Below are positions 7,749-15,369 of a stretch of 33,287 bases of DNA, piece after piece. The DNA is from Thermoleophilia bacterium (lineage in GTDB: Bacteria > Actinomycetota > Thermoleophilia > Gaiellales > JAICJC01). Below the pieces are notes generated by a model. That model did no database searches and was not told the DNA's origin. It saw only the letters and a program-made list of their open reading frames with translations. The first letter of the stretch is position 1, and each line of letters begins with the position of its first letter. Position numbers and translations under genes: made by a program. The stretch lies in NCBI GenBank assembly GCA_025928655.1, contig JAICJC010000030.1, positions 1-33,287 of the forward strand. Reading direction: 5' to 3'.

Positions 7749-9695
7749 GTGGACGGCCCCGCACCCATACCTCGAAGCTCGGATTCCCAGCTCGCGCGCA
7801 TCCTCGATCTCTTCGAGGAGCACGTCTACGCGGGCGAGATCACGCCGTCCGGGTCGTACGTCGACCACGCGTCGGAGGGGACGCTCGGATCGCTGCTCGG
7901 GGGCGAGGTGCCCGCGGGCGTCGAGCGCGGCGAGTTCTGGGAGTCGCGGATCCTGGCCGACGACTGGGCCGCCTACGAGGCCTTCAACCGCCGGCTGCTC
8001 GACGGCGAGGACGCCGAGGTCACCTACCGGATCGCGGCCCTCGACGGCGTCACGCGCGTGCTGCGCGACCGCGCCCGCCCGCGGCCGAAGGGCGACGGCG
8101 GCATGCTCATCGACGGGATCATCTCCGACCTGACCGCGCGCGAGGAGGCGACCGCCCGCGCGGCGGAGGCGCACGACCGCTTCACGAGCCTGCTCGACGT
8201 CGTCGGCGCGCACGTCTACCTGGCGATCGCCTTCCCCGAGGACGGCACCATGCAGGAGCTCTTCCAGGGGCCCGGCGGCGACCGGCTCCTGGGCGGGGCC
8301 GAGCCCGATCCCGAGATGGTGAACTGGGACAACGCGGTGCACCCCGACGACCGGGCCGCCTACGAGGAGTTCAACCTCGCGCTGTCCCAGGGCGAGGATC
8401 GCGAGGTCGTCTACCGGCTGATCGGCCTCGACGGCGTCACCCGCTGGGTGCACGACCGCGCGGTCGCCCGCCCGCGGCCCGACGGCACCTTCGAGGTCAG
8501 CGGGATCGTCTCCGACGTCACCGAGCGGCGCCGGCTCGAGGACCGGCTGCGCCACAGCATGGCGGAGCTCGAGCAGGCGCGCGCCGAGGCCGAGCTGCGC
8601 GCCAACACCGACGACCTGACCGGCGCGTATAACCGCCGCCACTTCGCTCAGATCGCATCCGCCTCGCTCGCCTCCGCGGCGGAGCGCTCCGCGCTCCTGC
8701 TGATCGACGCCGACCACTTCAAGCAGATCAACGACGTCTACGGGCACGCCGTCGGCGACGCGGTGCTGGCGGAGCTGGCCCAGCGGCTGCGCTCGAGCAT
8801 CACGGCGGACGACCACCTGGCCCGCTGGGGCGGCGAGGAGTTCGCCGTGCTCCTCCGCGACGTCTCCTCCGAGGCCGAGCTGGCCGAGCGGGCCGAGCGC
8901 CTCCGCTACGCGGTCAGCGAGACCCCGATCGAGCACGAGGGCATCCGCATCCTGCTGACGACATCGGTCGGCGCCGTGCTCGCGCCCGAGGGCGCGAGCC
9001 TGGACGCCCTGGTCGAGCGAGCCGACGCCTGCCTCTACACCGCCAAGTACCAGGGCCGCAACCGCGTGTCGCTCGAGCCCGAGGCCGGTGGCCGGGCGGT
9101 CTCGATCCGCGAACCGGAGGTCATCGGGATGGCGCGGGCGCTGGCCTTCGCGAGCAGCCAGCGCGAGGGCATCCCCGAGGAGCACGCCGAGCAGGTGGCG
9201 CGCCTGGCGATGCTCACCGCCGAGCGGCTCCAGCTCCCGGTGGGGATCGCGCTCCTGTGCCGCATCGGCGGCTGGCTCCACGACGTCGGCAAGATCGCGA
9301 TCCCGGAGCGGATCCTGACGAAGCCGAGCGCGCTCGAGGCCGCCGAGTGGGCGGTCATGAGGACGCACCCCCTCGTCGGCGACAAGATCGTCCGCCGCGT
9401 GGCCGGCCTGCACGACGCCGCCCCGGCGGTGCGACACCACCACGAGCGCTTCGGCGGCGGCGGTTATCCCGACGGCCTGGCCGGCGAGGCGATCCCGATC
9501 GAGGCCCGCATCGTCTGCGCCGCCGACGCGTACTCGGCGATGACCACGAACCGCCCCTACTCGGCCGCGCGCTCGCCCCAGGAGGCCGCCGCCGAGCTGC
9601 GCCGCAGCGCCGGCGCGCATTTCGACCCGAAGGTCGTGGAGGCCCTGCTGGCCGTCCTCGGCCTGGACGGCGAAGCCATCGCCGACGCCGCGTAG
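7749..9695 (+). CDS. PAS-PAS-GGDEF-HD-GYP cyclic-di-GMP signalling protein
   Basis: About 648 residues with two PAS-like sensor domains (roughly 15-130 and 138-270; each ends in a strand such as GIISDLTAREE or GIVSDVTERRR), a short coiled linker, a diguanylate cyclase domain and an HD-GYP phosphodiesterase domain. The cyclase keeps the active-site motif GGEEF at 361-365 and NTDDLTGAYNRRHF before it, but I see no RxxD inhibitory site five residues upstream. The HD-GYP part keeps H511/D512 (WLHDVGKIAIPE), the HHHERFGGGGYPDGL segment with GYP at 572-574, and AADAYSAMT. Both making and breaking c-di-GMP look possible. No transmembrane segment is visible, so it is probably cytosolic. The GTG at 7749 is the first plausible start before the PAS fold, with only a weak ribosome site, so the N terminus is uncertain. 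Confidence 0.9.
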   Translation: MDGPAPIPRSSDSQLARILDLFEEHVYAGEITPSGSYVDHASEGTLGSLLGGEVPAGVERGEFWESRILADDWAAYEAFNRRLLDGEDAEVTYRIAALDGVTRVLRDRARPRPKGDGGMLIDGIISDLTAREEATARAAEAHDRFTSLLDVVGAHVYLAIAFPEDGTMQELFQGPGGDRLLGGAEPDPEMVNWDNAVHPDDRAAYEEFNLALSQGEDREVVYRLIGLDGVTRWVHDRAVARPRPDGTFEVSGIVSDVTERRRLEDRLRHSMAELEQARAEAELRANTDDLTGAYNRRHFAQIASASLASAAERSALLLIDADHFKQINDVYGHAVGDAVLAELAQRLRSSITADDHLARWGGEEFAVLLRDVSSEAELAERAERLRYAVSETPIEHEGIRILLTTSVGAVLAPEGASLDALVERADACLYTAKYQGRNRVSLEPEAGGRAVSIREPEVIGMARALAFASSQREGIPEEHAEQVARLAMLTAERLQLPVGIALLCRIGGWLHDVGKIAIPERILTKPSALEAAEWAVMRTHPLVGDKIVRRVAGLHDAAPAVRHHHERFGGGGYPDGLAGEAIPIEARIVCAADAYSAMTTNRPYSAARSPQEAAAELRRSAGAHFDPKVVEALLAVLGLDGEAIADAA

Positions 9696-9699
9696 GAAT

Positions 9700-9733
9700 G
9701 GGGACAGTCCCCGCGGCAGCGGGGACAGTCCCC
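9700..9733. repeat. REP-like palindrome pair between convergent genes, copy 2
   Basis: Two direct copies of GGGGACAGTCCCC lie at 9700-9712 and 9721-9733, separated by GCGGCAGC. Each copy is palindromic around its central base. They lie between the end of the GGDEF/HD-GYP gene and the end of the convergent TetR gene, the same kind of position as the pair at 4674-4702. Spacer and orientation differ between the two loci, which argues against a simple recent duplication. Confidence 0.72.
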
Positions 9734-9747
9734 GCGTTTCATCCCAC

Positions 9748-10341
9748 TCACGGGGCCATGCCCCGCCACACGGCGGCGACGGCCAGCTCGGGCCAGTTGT
9801 CCGGGATCGCGACGCCCGCGAACGTGCGGTAGAGGTAGGAGCCGATCAGCATCTCGACGACCGACTCCGGGTCGGTGTCAGGGTGCACCTCGCCCTTGTC
9901 ACGGGCGAGCTGGACGACCGCCGCCATCTTGAGCCGGCAGGGCTTGGTGACCGTCTCGCGGAACGAGTCGAGCAGCTCGGGGTGGTCGTGCCGCTGCAGG
10001 TAGAGCGACGCCGCGATCGACACGCCGTCCGAGGGCCCGACGGCGGCGTGGAACCCGCGCAGGAGGTCGACCAGGGTCGCGCGGATGTCGGGGCAGTCGC
10101 ACGGCTCGTCGGGGCCCGCCATCGTGCAGACCGCCGCCGTGACCATGTCGGCCTTCGTCGGATAGCGGCGATAGACGGTGGCCCGGGTGACGTGCGCCTC
10201 GGCCGCGACGGCCTCGATCGAGGTGCGGTCGTAGCCCTCGGTGCTCAGCAGGCGAAGGGTCGCCTCGATGATCTTGCGATCGGCGTCTTCGCTGCGGGGG
10301 CGACCGGGGCCGCGGGTCGTGGTGGGTTCGATGATTGCCAT
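9748..10341 (-). CDS. TetR family transcriptional regulator
   Basis: A 197-residue repressor-type protein. The N-terminal helix-turn-helix spans about residues 22-68 (IIEATLRLLSTEGYDRTSIE, then AEAHVTRATVYRRYPTKADM), preceded by a basic GPGRPRSE arm. The rest is a helical ligand domain with a TetR_C-like ending (ESVVEMLIGSYLYRTFAG). The ATG at 10341 was preferred to earlier starts because the upstream extension crosses the likely operator and promoter; no good ribosome site precedes it. A minus-strand TATCAT (10354-10359) lies only 12 bases before this ATG, so the transcript would be nearly leaderless. It is divergent from an MFS exporter, the usual arrangement for a local drug-responsive repressor. 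The ligand is unknown. Confidence 0.9.
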   Translation of the reverse strand: MAIIEPTTTRGPGRPRSEDADRKIIEATLRLLSTEGYDRTSIEAVAAEAHVTRATVYRRYPTKADMVTAAVCTMAGPDEPCDCPDIRATLVDLLRGFHAAVGPSDGVSIAASLYLQRHDHPELLDSFRETVTKPCRLKMAAVVQLARDKGEVHPDTDPESVVEMLIGSYLYRTFAGVAIPDNWPELAVAAVWRGMAP

Positions 10342-10355
10342 CTCGTCGGAGTTAT

Positions 10356-10376
10356 GATACACCACAGATCTGTATC
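10356..10376. promoter_or_regulatory. Candidate TetR operator between tetR and the MFS gene
   Basis: GATACA at 10356-10361 is mirrored by TGTATC at 10371-10376, and the inside contains the perfect 10-base palindrome ACAGATCTGT (10364-10373). The element lies in the only 66-base gap between the divergent regulator and exporter genes and overlaps a possible minus-strand -10 (TATCAT, 10354-10359). Binding there could block both promoters. Assignment as operator is inference from position and symmetry. Confidence 0.5.
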
Positions 10377-10407
10377 GAAAAACCTTCCCTCTGGAGATTC
10401 GCCTCTC

Positions 10408-11865
10408 ATGCCTACCACCCAAGACCGTAAGGGTATCGCCCTGCTTCTCCTGTGCGCGGTCCAGTTCATGGTGGTGCTCGACATCGCCATCGTCAATGTT
10501 GCCCTGCCCACGATCAAGACGGCGCTCGACTTCAAAGAGACCGACCTGCAGTGGGTCATCAACGCGTACACGCTCACGTTCGGCGGCCTGCTCATGCTAG
10601 GCGGCAGGTCGGCCGACCTGCTCGGCCGCCGGCGCATGTTCCTGGCCGGCCTCGTCCTGTTCTCGGGCGCCTCGCTCGTCTGCGGGCTCGCGACGTCCGA
10701 GGGCATGCTGATCGCGGCCCGTGCCGTGCAGGGCATCGGCGCGGCGGTCATCTCGCCCGCCGCGCTCTCGATCCTGATGACGACCTTCTCCGAGGGCGCC
10801 GAGCGCAACAAGGCGCTCGGCATCTGGGGCGCGATCGCTGGCACCGGCGGCGCGGCCGGCGTGCTCCTCGGCGGCGTCCTCACCGACCAGCTGAACTGGT
10901 CGTGGATCTTCTACATCAACGTCCCCGTCGGGGCGCTCGTGATCGCGCTCGGCCCGCGCTTCCTGCGTGAGAGCCGGATCGAGGCGTCCGGCCGGCGGGC
11001 CTTCGACCTGCTCGGGGCCGTGCTCGTCACCGGCGGCCTCTCGCTGCTGGTCTACGCGCTCGTGCAGACCGTCGACCACTCCTGGTCGGCGCCGCGCACG
11101 ATCGCCATGTTCATCGCCGCGGCCGTGCTCCTGGGCGGCTTCATCGCGACGGAGCAGCGGGCGGCGGCGCCGCTCATGCCGCTGCGGCTCTTCCGCAACC
11201 GGTCGCTCGCGGGCGCCAACGTGGTCGGCCTGATGCTGGGCGCATCGATCTTCTCGATGTTCTTCCTGCTGACGCTCTACATGCAGCAGGTGCTCGGCTA
11301 CTCGCCGCTGCGCACCGGCGTCGGCTACCTGCTGGTGGCCAGCGTGATCATCGTGTCGGCCGCGGCGTCCCAGGCGCTCGTCACGAAGATCGGCGTGCGC
11401 ACCGTGCTCGCCACGGGCATGGCGCTCACCACGGCGGGGCTGGTGTACTTCAGCCAGATCTCCGTCGGCGGCTCGTACGGCGCCGACCTGGCGCCGGGGT
11501 TCATCCTGGCGGGGGTCGGGCTCGGCTTCTCGTTCGTGCCCGTCACGATCGCCTCGCTCGTCGGCGTCGAGATGAACGACGCCGGCGTCGCCTCCGGGGT
11601 CATCAACACGTCCCAGCAGATTGGCGGCGCGCTCGGCACGGCGATCCTCTCGACGGTGGCGTTCACCCGCGTGAGCGACTACCTCTCGAGCCACGCCCCC
11701 GCGCCCGACGTGCTCCTGCGGGCCGATGTGGACGGCTTCTCGATCGCGTTCCTGGTCGGGGCGGGCCTGGCCGCCCTCGGGCTCCTGGCCTCGCTGACCA
11801 TGGTGCCGCGGGGCGTCGCGCCCGAGCAGGTGCCCGACGAGGCCACGGAACCGGTGGCCGCCTGA
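10408..11865 (+). CDS. MFS transporter of the DHA2 (EmrB/QacA) 14-helix family
   Basis: A 485-residue membrane protein with about fourteen hydrophobic segments. Helix 1 carries the DHA2 motif LDIAIVNVALP (about 24-34). The loop after helix 2 is the MFS motif A, GGRSADLLGRRRMF. GIGAAVISPAALSIL and the glycine-rich GAIAGTGGAAGVLLGG (motif C of antiporters) follow, with WSWIFYINVPVG before helix 6. Such proteins export drugs or metabolites in exchange for protons. The ATG at 10408 has GGAG 11 bases upstream. The tail after the last helix is short and acidic. Divergence from a TetR gene suggests control by that repressor. A perfect 13-bp hairpin follows the stop. Confidence 0.93.
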   Translation: MPTTQDRKGIALLLLCAVQFMVVLDIAIVNVALPTIKTALDFKETDLQWVINAYTLTFGGLLMLGGRSADLLGRRRMFLAGLVLFSGASLVCGLATSEGMLIAARAVQGIGAAVISPAALSILMTTFSEGAERNKALGIWGAIAGTGGAAGVLLGGVLTDQLNWSWIFYINVPVGALVIALGPRFLRESRIEASGRRAFDLLGAVLVTGGLSLLVYALVQTVDHSWSAPRTIAMFIAAAVLLGGFIATEQRAAAPLMPLRLFRNRSLAGANVVGLMLGASIFSMFFLLTLYMQQVLGYSPLRTGVGYLLVASVIIVSAAASQALVTKIGVRTVLATGMALTTAGLVYFSQISVGGSYGADLAPGFILAGVGLGFSFVPVTIASLVGVEMNDAGVASGVINTSQQIGGALGTAILSTVAFTRVSDYLSSHAPAPDVLLRADVDGFSIAFLVGAGLAALGLLASLTMVPRGVAPEQVPDEATEPVAA

Positions 11866-11876
11866 CGAACCGCTCC

Positions 11877-11915
11877 CGCGGGGCCGGCCGATCACCCCTC
11901 CCGGCCGGCCCCGCG
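11877..11915. terminator. Perfect 13-bp GC hairpin after the MFS gene
   Basis: CGCGGGGCCGGCC (11877-11889) pairs perfectly with GGCCGGCCCCGCG (11903-11915) around a 13-base loop. There is no T-run, as is common in GC-rich actinobacteria. It lies 11 bases past the MFS stop and just beyond the end of the convergent oxidoreductase pseudogene, so it could serve both strands. Confidence 0.65.
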
Positions 11916-11937
11916 TGAGTGGAGCGGCGCGCGCACC

Positions 11938-12895
11938 TCAGCGCCCGGGCTCGAACGCGACCGCCGCGCCCGCCGCCGCCGACGCATGGAGTGCGTCGAT
12001 GGTGCGCATGTTCGCGAGCGTGTCGACGTGCGAGACGACCTCGGGGGCACGGCCACGAAGCACGCAGTCCGCGAATGCCTCGATCTCGAGCCGGTACTCG
12101 TCCGCGGCCACGCGCGGGGGACGGTGATGTCGCCCTCGGTCCCGAGCAGGCGGACATGGTGGCGGTAGGGCTGCGACAGGCTGCTGAGGATGAGCGCGGT
12201 GCCGCCCGCGCCGAAATCGAGCAGGCCCCGGAACTCCTCGTCGACGCCCTCGGGGCTGTGCACCGACGACCCGCTCACCGAGACCGGCGGCCGCCCGAAC
12301 ATCCAGCGCGAGACGTTGACGCAGTACGAGCCCACGTCGTACAGCGACCCACCGCCGTACTCGGGCGCGCGGCGGACGTTGCCCGGATTGCGGACCGTGA
12401 ACGTGAACACGGCGACGACGGCCCGCAGTTCTCCGATCGCCCCCTCGTCGAGCAGGCGCCGGACGATCTGCCACTGGGGGTGGAAGCGGTACATGAACGC
12501 CTCCATCCACACGACGCCGCGCGAGGTGCAGTGGTCGATCATGGCGGCCGTCTGGGCCGCGTCGAGCGCCGCCGGGTTCTCGCACAGGACGTGCTTGCCC
12601 GCGTCGGCCGCCCGCGCCGGCCACTCGGCGTGGAGGTGGTTCGGGAGCGGAATGTAGACCGCGTCGACGTCCGGGTCGGCGAGCAACCCGGCGTAGCCCC
12701 GGTGCAGCCGCACGGCGTCGCGCAGCGGTCGCCCGTCGGCCGCCGCGAGCCCGGTGTCGCGCAGGAAGCGCGCGCCGGCGTCGCTCGAGCTGGCAAGCGC
12801 GACGAGCTCGGCGTTGCGGGCGCGCAGGATGGCCGGGATCACCACCTTGCGCCCGATGTTCGCCGCGCCGACGACGCCGATGCGAACGCGGTCAC
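11938..12895 (-). pseudogene. Gfo/Idh/MocA family oxidoreductase, frameshifted and internally deleted
   Basis: The Rossmann start RIGVVGAANIGRKVVIPAIL, the VDAVYIPLPNHLHAEW segment, the EKP-like loop KHVLCENPAALD and the C-terminal sheet pieces (VVWMEAFMYRFHPQW, YGGGSLYDVGSYCVN) identify an NAD(P)-dependent sugar-type dehydrogenase. The frame runs well to GTEGDITVP near 12120, then loses similarity. The family ending ADEYRLEIEAFADCVLRGRA continues in another frame to a TGA at 11938-11940. Intact relatives have roughly 25-30 more residues between these two blocks, so a deletion of about 80 bases, not just one base, seems likely. No ATG, GTG or TTG lies in frame close before the Rossmann motif; the nearest GTG (12895) is out of frame by one. 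Both ends are therefore damaged. Coordinates use that GTG. Sequencing error could explain one fault but hardly the missing segment. Confidence 0.75.
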
Positions 12896-12919
12896 GGCGC
12901 GTTTCGTCCGGTGGGCGAG

Positions 12920-13876
12920 CTAGCAGACGGCGTCGCGCAGCTGCTCGCGCCAGAAGCGCATGAACCCATCGGCGTCCGCGCCCGGATAGGCGACGGCGAC
13001 GTGCTCGAAGCCCGCGTCGGCGAACTCGCGCACCGCCGCCGCGTGGCGTTCGACGTCCGGCCCGGCCGGGATCGCCTCGGCCAGATCGTCGGGATCGATC
13101 GTCTGCGTGGCGGCGTCGAAGTTGGCCGGGTTGGGCAGCTCGGACTGCACCTTCCAGCCGCCCGCCGCGAACCGGAACTGCGCGTGCGCGTCGGCCAGCC
13201 CGGTCTTTTCGTCCTGGGCCCACGCAAGCACGACCTGGCCCCAGGTGGCGGCCGGGTCGCCGCCCGCCCCGAGATACGCCGACACGATCCCCTCGTCGGG
13301 CTCGGTCGCACACACGCCGTCGGCGATGTCCGCTGCCAGCTCGGCCGCGCGCTTCCCACCGGCCGCGACGAACGTCGGGATGCGGCGCCGGGGGAGGTCG
13401 AACACGCGAGCGTCCTCGACGACGAAGTGCTCGCCGCGATGCGTCACGTAGCCGCCGTCCCAGAGCTCGCGGATGACCCCGACCGCCTCGCGCAGCATCT
13501 CGTGGCGGACGTCGACCGGCGGCCACCCGCGGCCGACAACGTGCTCGTTCAGGCGCTCGCCGGCGCCCAGGCCGAGCGTGAAGCGCTCGTCCGAGAGCAC
13601 CGCCACCGTCGCGGCCATCTGGGCCACGATCGCCGGGTGGTAGCGCATGATCGGACAGGTGACCATGGTCGCCAGCTCGATCCGGTCGGTCGCCTGCGCC
13701 ACCGCGCCGAGCACGCTCCAGGCGAACGCCGCGTGCGACTGGCTGGTGAGCCAGGGGTGGTAGTGGTCGGAGATGACGAGGAAGTCGAACCCCGCGTCCT
13801 CCGCGGCGACGGCCTGGTGGACGAGATCCTTCGGTGGGTTGCCCTCGCAGTACAGGGTGTAGCCGAACTTCGGCAT
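12920..13876 (-). CDS. F420-dependent LLM class oxidoreductase (G6PDH-like family)
   Basis: A 318-residue luciferase-like TIM-barrel enzyme. The N terminus GYTLYCEGNPPKDLVHQAV, the segment DFLVISDHYHPW and the strings WSVLGAVAQATDRIEL, TCPIMRYHPAIVAQMAAT and GLGAGERLNEHVVG are characteristic of the subfamily named after F420-dependent glucose-6-phosphate dehydrogenase. The histidine of SDHYHPW corresponds to the active-site region of that family. A true G6PDH role is not certain, since many relatives act on other substrates. The family implies that the organism makes cofactor F420. The ATG at 13876 follows AGGGAT. Its stop lies just before the damaged Gfo/Idh gene, which may once have been co-transcribed with it. 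Confidence 0.87.
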   Translation of the reverse strand: MPKFGYTLYCEGNPPKDLVHQAVAAEDAGFDFLVISDHYHPWLTSQSHAAFAWSVLGAVAQATDRIELATMVTCPIMRYHPAIVAQMAATVAVLSDERFTLGLGAGERLNEHVVGRGWPPVDVRHEMLREAVGVIRELWDGGYVTHRGEHFVVEDARVFDLPRRRIPTFVAAGGKRAAELAADIADGVCATEPDEGIVSAYLGAGGDPAATWGQVVLAWAQDEKTGLADAHAQFRFAAGGWKVQSELPNPANFDAATQTIDPDDLAEAIPAGPDVERHAAAVREFADAGFEHVAVAYPGADADGFMRFWREQLRDAVC

Positions 13877-13891
13877 GGCATCCCTGTTCCC

Positions 13892-13929
13892 CGGGGAGCG
13901 CCCGCGTGAACGCGAGGGCGCCCCCCGGT
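13892..13929 (-). terminator. Long GC hairpin after the sigma-factor operon
   Basis: CCGGGG (13892-13897) pairs with CCCCGG (13924-13929), GCGCCC (13899-13904) with GGGCGC (13917-13922), and GCG with CGC around a TGAA loop, with one mismatch and a small bulge. It lies just downstream of the minus-strand gene ending at 13942 and upstream of the oxidoreductase start at 13876, so it separates the two transcription units. Confidence 0.6.
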
Positions 13930-13941
13930 TTCACCCCTCCC

Positions 13942-14736
13942 CTACGACTTGCCCGGCCCCTTCCCGGAGCCGTGTCCACCGCTGCCGCCTCCCTGTCCGT
14001 GCGACCCGGCGGCGGGAGCCTTGCCATGCGCGCTCCCGCTCTCGCCGTTGTGCCCGTGCTCGCCTGCGTGGCTCTTCCCGCCGCTGGCGGCCTTCGAGAC
14101 CGTCGCCCCCTTGGCCCCCGCGGTGCCGGTGGTCGCGTGGGCGAGTCCCGAGATCTCCGCGCCGTGGCCGTGGGCCGAGCCCTTGCCCGATCCCGCGTCG
14201 CCCTTCTCCGTCGTGCCGGGATGCGCGCCGGCGTGGCTGCGGCCGTCGCTGGCGACGGCCGCGACCGCCGCGCCCTTGGCGGACCCGGTTGCGGTTGTCG
14301 TCTGCGCCAGCGTCGAGACCTCCGCGCCGTGCGTCGCGGGCCGCTGCGACGTCCCATGCGCGGGAGTTCCGGGCGCCACCCCAAGCGACTGGAGCACCCC
14401 GTGCGCGGTCGTCGAGGCGGCGGCCGGCAGGCCCGCCGCGTAGGCGGTGGTGGACGCAGCCGCGAGGGCAACGGTCGCCGCGGCGATGGTCAGACGGGAA
14501 CGAAACGGTGGAGATGCAAGCATGAACCGCCTCCTCGGGCGATCGACCGGCGCACGGCCGGCCATGATGGTGGTCGTCGGCAGGGCTGCATCCGGGCCGC
14601 GCGCAATGGCCAGCAGTTGGACGACCGCCTCGTAGCCGGGCGGGGCGTCGGCGGGATCCACCAGCCCCTGCAGGATCCTGTCCGCCGTGTCCATGTCGAG
14701 TCGCATCGTGCCCATGCCTCGTCTAGATCGCATCAC
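13942..14736 (-). CDS. Single-pass membrane protein with Gly/His/Ser-rich tail, probable partner of the upstream sigma factor
   Basis: Up to 264 residues. A short N-terminal region (TADRILQGLVDPADAPPGYEAVVQLLAIARGP) resembles the cytosolic piece often encoded after actinobacterial ECF sigma genes. It is followed by a basic stretch, one hydrophobic segment at about 81-101 (LTIAAATVALAAASTTAYAA), and then about 160 residues of low-complexity Ala/Gly/His/Ser/Lys sequence ending GSGKGPGKS. The tail contains repeated KGA-V---ASDGRSHAG-type blocks. No HxxxCxxC zinc motif is present. It starts 12 bases after the sigma stop. Starts at 14715 and 14706 are also possible, the last having GAGG upstream. 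An anti-sigma or signal-sensing role is inferred from position and topology only. Confidence 0.65.
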   Translation of the reverse strand: MMRSRRGMGTMRLDMDTADRILQGLVDPADAPPGYEAVVQLLAIARGPDAALPTTTIMAGRAPVDRPRRRFMLASPPFRSRLTIAAATVALAAASTTAYAAGLPAAASTTAHGVLQSLGVAPGTPAHGTSQRPATHGAEVSTLAQTTTATGSAKGAAVAAVASDGRSHAGAHPGTTEKGDAGSGKGSAHGHGAEISGLAHATTGTAGAKGATVSKAASGGKSHAGEHGHNGESGSAHGKAPAAGSHGQGGGSGGHGSGKGPGKS

Positions 14737-14748
14737 CCCGTCGTTCCG

Positions 14749-15306
14749 TTACATGCGATCGTCGGGTTCCGGGTCGCGGCGCATGTCGTCGGCCAGGCGC
14801 CGCAGCGCACGATGCTGCAACACGCGCACGGCGCCCGGCGTACGCCCCGTCATCTGGGCGACCTCCTCCGCGCTGAAGCCCGCCATCACACGCAGCAGGA
14901 CGACCTCCGCCTGCGACCGGGGCAGCCGTGCGATCCGATCGAGCGCCCGGTCGCGGCCCACGTCGTACGGCTCGTCGGGAGCCGCGCGCTCGAGCGCGCG
15001 GTCGCCGGGCGGATGCAGCGTCACCGCTCTTTGCCACCAGCGGCGACGGTGATCGAGCGCCCGGCGGCGCGCGGTCGCGAAGGCCAGCCGGCGCAGGGCC
15101 GTCTCGTCGCCGCGGAACGCCGATTCCCGGCCGACGACCTCGAGCCACACCTGGGAGGCGATGTCCTCTGCGGCGTCTGCGCCGGCGATCGCGCCCAGAT
15201 ACCGGACGAGATCGCCGTGAAGGGACGAAAAGCCGGCGTCGATGAGCTCCCGGAGAGATGCCCGCTCCGGTGGCACGCGCCCGTCATCCCCGCTGCCCCG
15301 ACCCAT
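14749..15306 (-). CDS. ECF-type RNA polymerase sigma factor
   Basis: A 185-residue sigma-70 family protein with only regions 2 and 4. Region 2 covers about residues 25-90 (DLVRYLGAIAGADAAEDIAS, then QVWLEVV and the basic FATARRRALDHRRR). Region 4 is at about 125-175 (LPRSQAEVVLLRVMAGFSAE, then TGRTPGAVRVLQHRALRRL, a clear helix-turn-helix). The ATG at 15306 has GGTGAGG close upstream. It lies between a second sigma gene (63 bases upstream) and a membrane protein gene (12 bases downstream), all on the minus strand. Its activity is probably held by the membrane partner. The target promoter is not visible. Confidence 0.9.
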   Translation of the reverse strand: MGRGSGDDGRVPPERASLRELIDAGFSSLHGDLVRYLGAIAGADAAEDIASQVWLEVVGRESAFRGDETALRRLAFATARRRALDHRRRWWQRAVTLHPPGDRALERAAPDEPYDVGRDRALDRIARLPRSQAEVVLLRVMAGFSAEEVAQMTGRTPGAVRVLQHRALRRLADDMRRDPEPDDRM

Positions 15307-15369
15307 GCCTCACCTGACCCGCGAGCGGGCGGTTTCCTGCGGCCGATGACGGAACCGGCACTCCCGTCG

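Noticed and set aside
7554-9620. A 688-residue open frame on the minus strand
   Set aside because: It lies opposite the GGDEF/HD-GYP gene, whose domains are unmistakable. Long antisense frames are expected in DNA this rich in GC, and its translation shows no family pattern.
11892-14471. A minus-strand frame of about 859 codons covering the Gfo/Idh gene and beyond
   Set aside because: Only the part below about 12890 looks like protein. The rest is antisense or out-of-frame to the F420-type oxidoreductase and the low-complexity tail gene.
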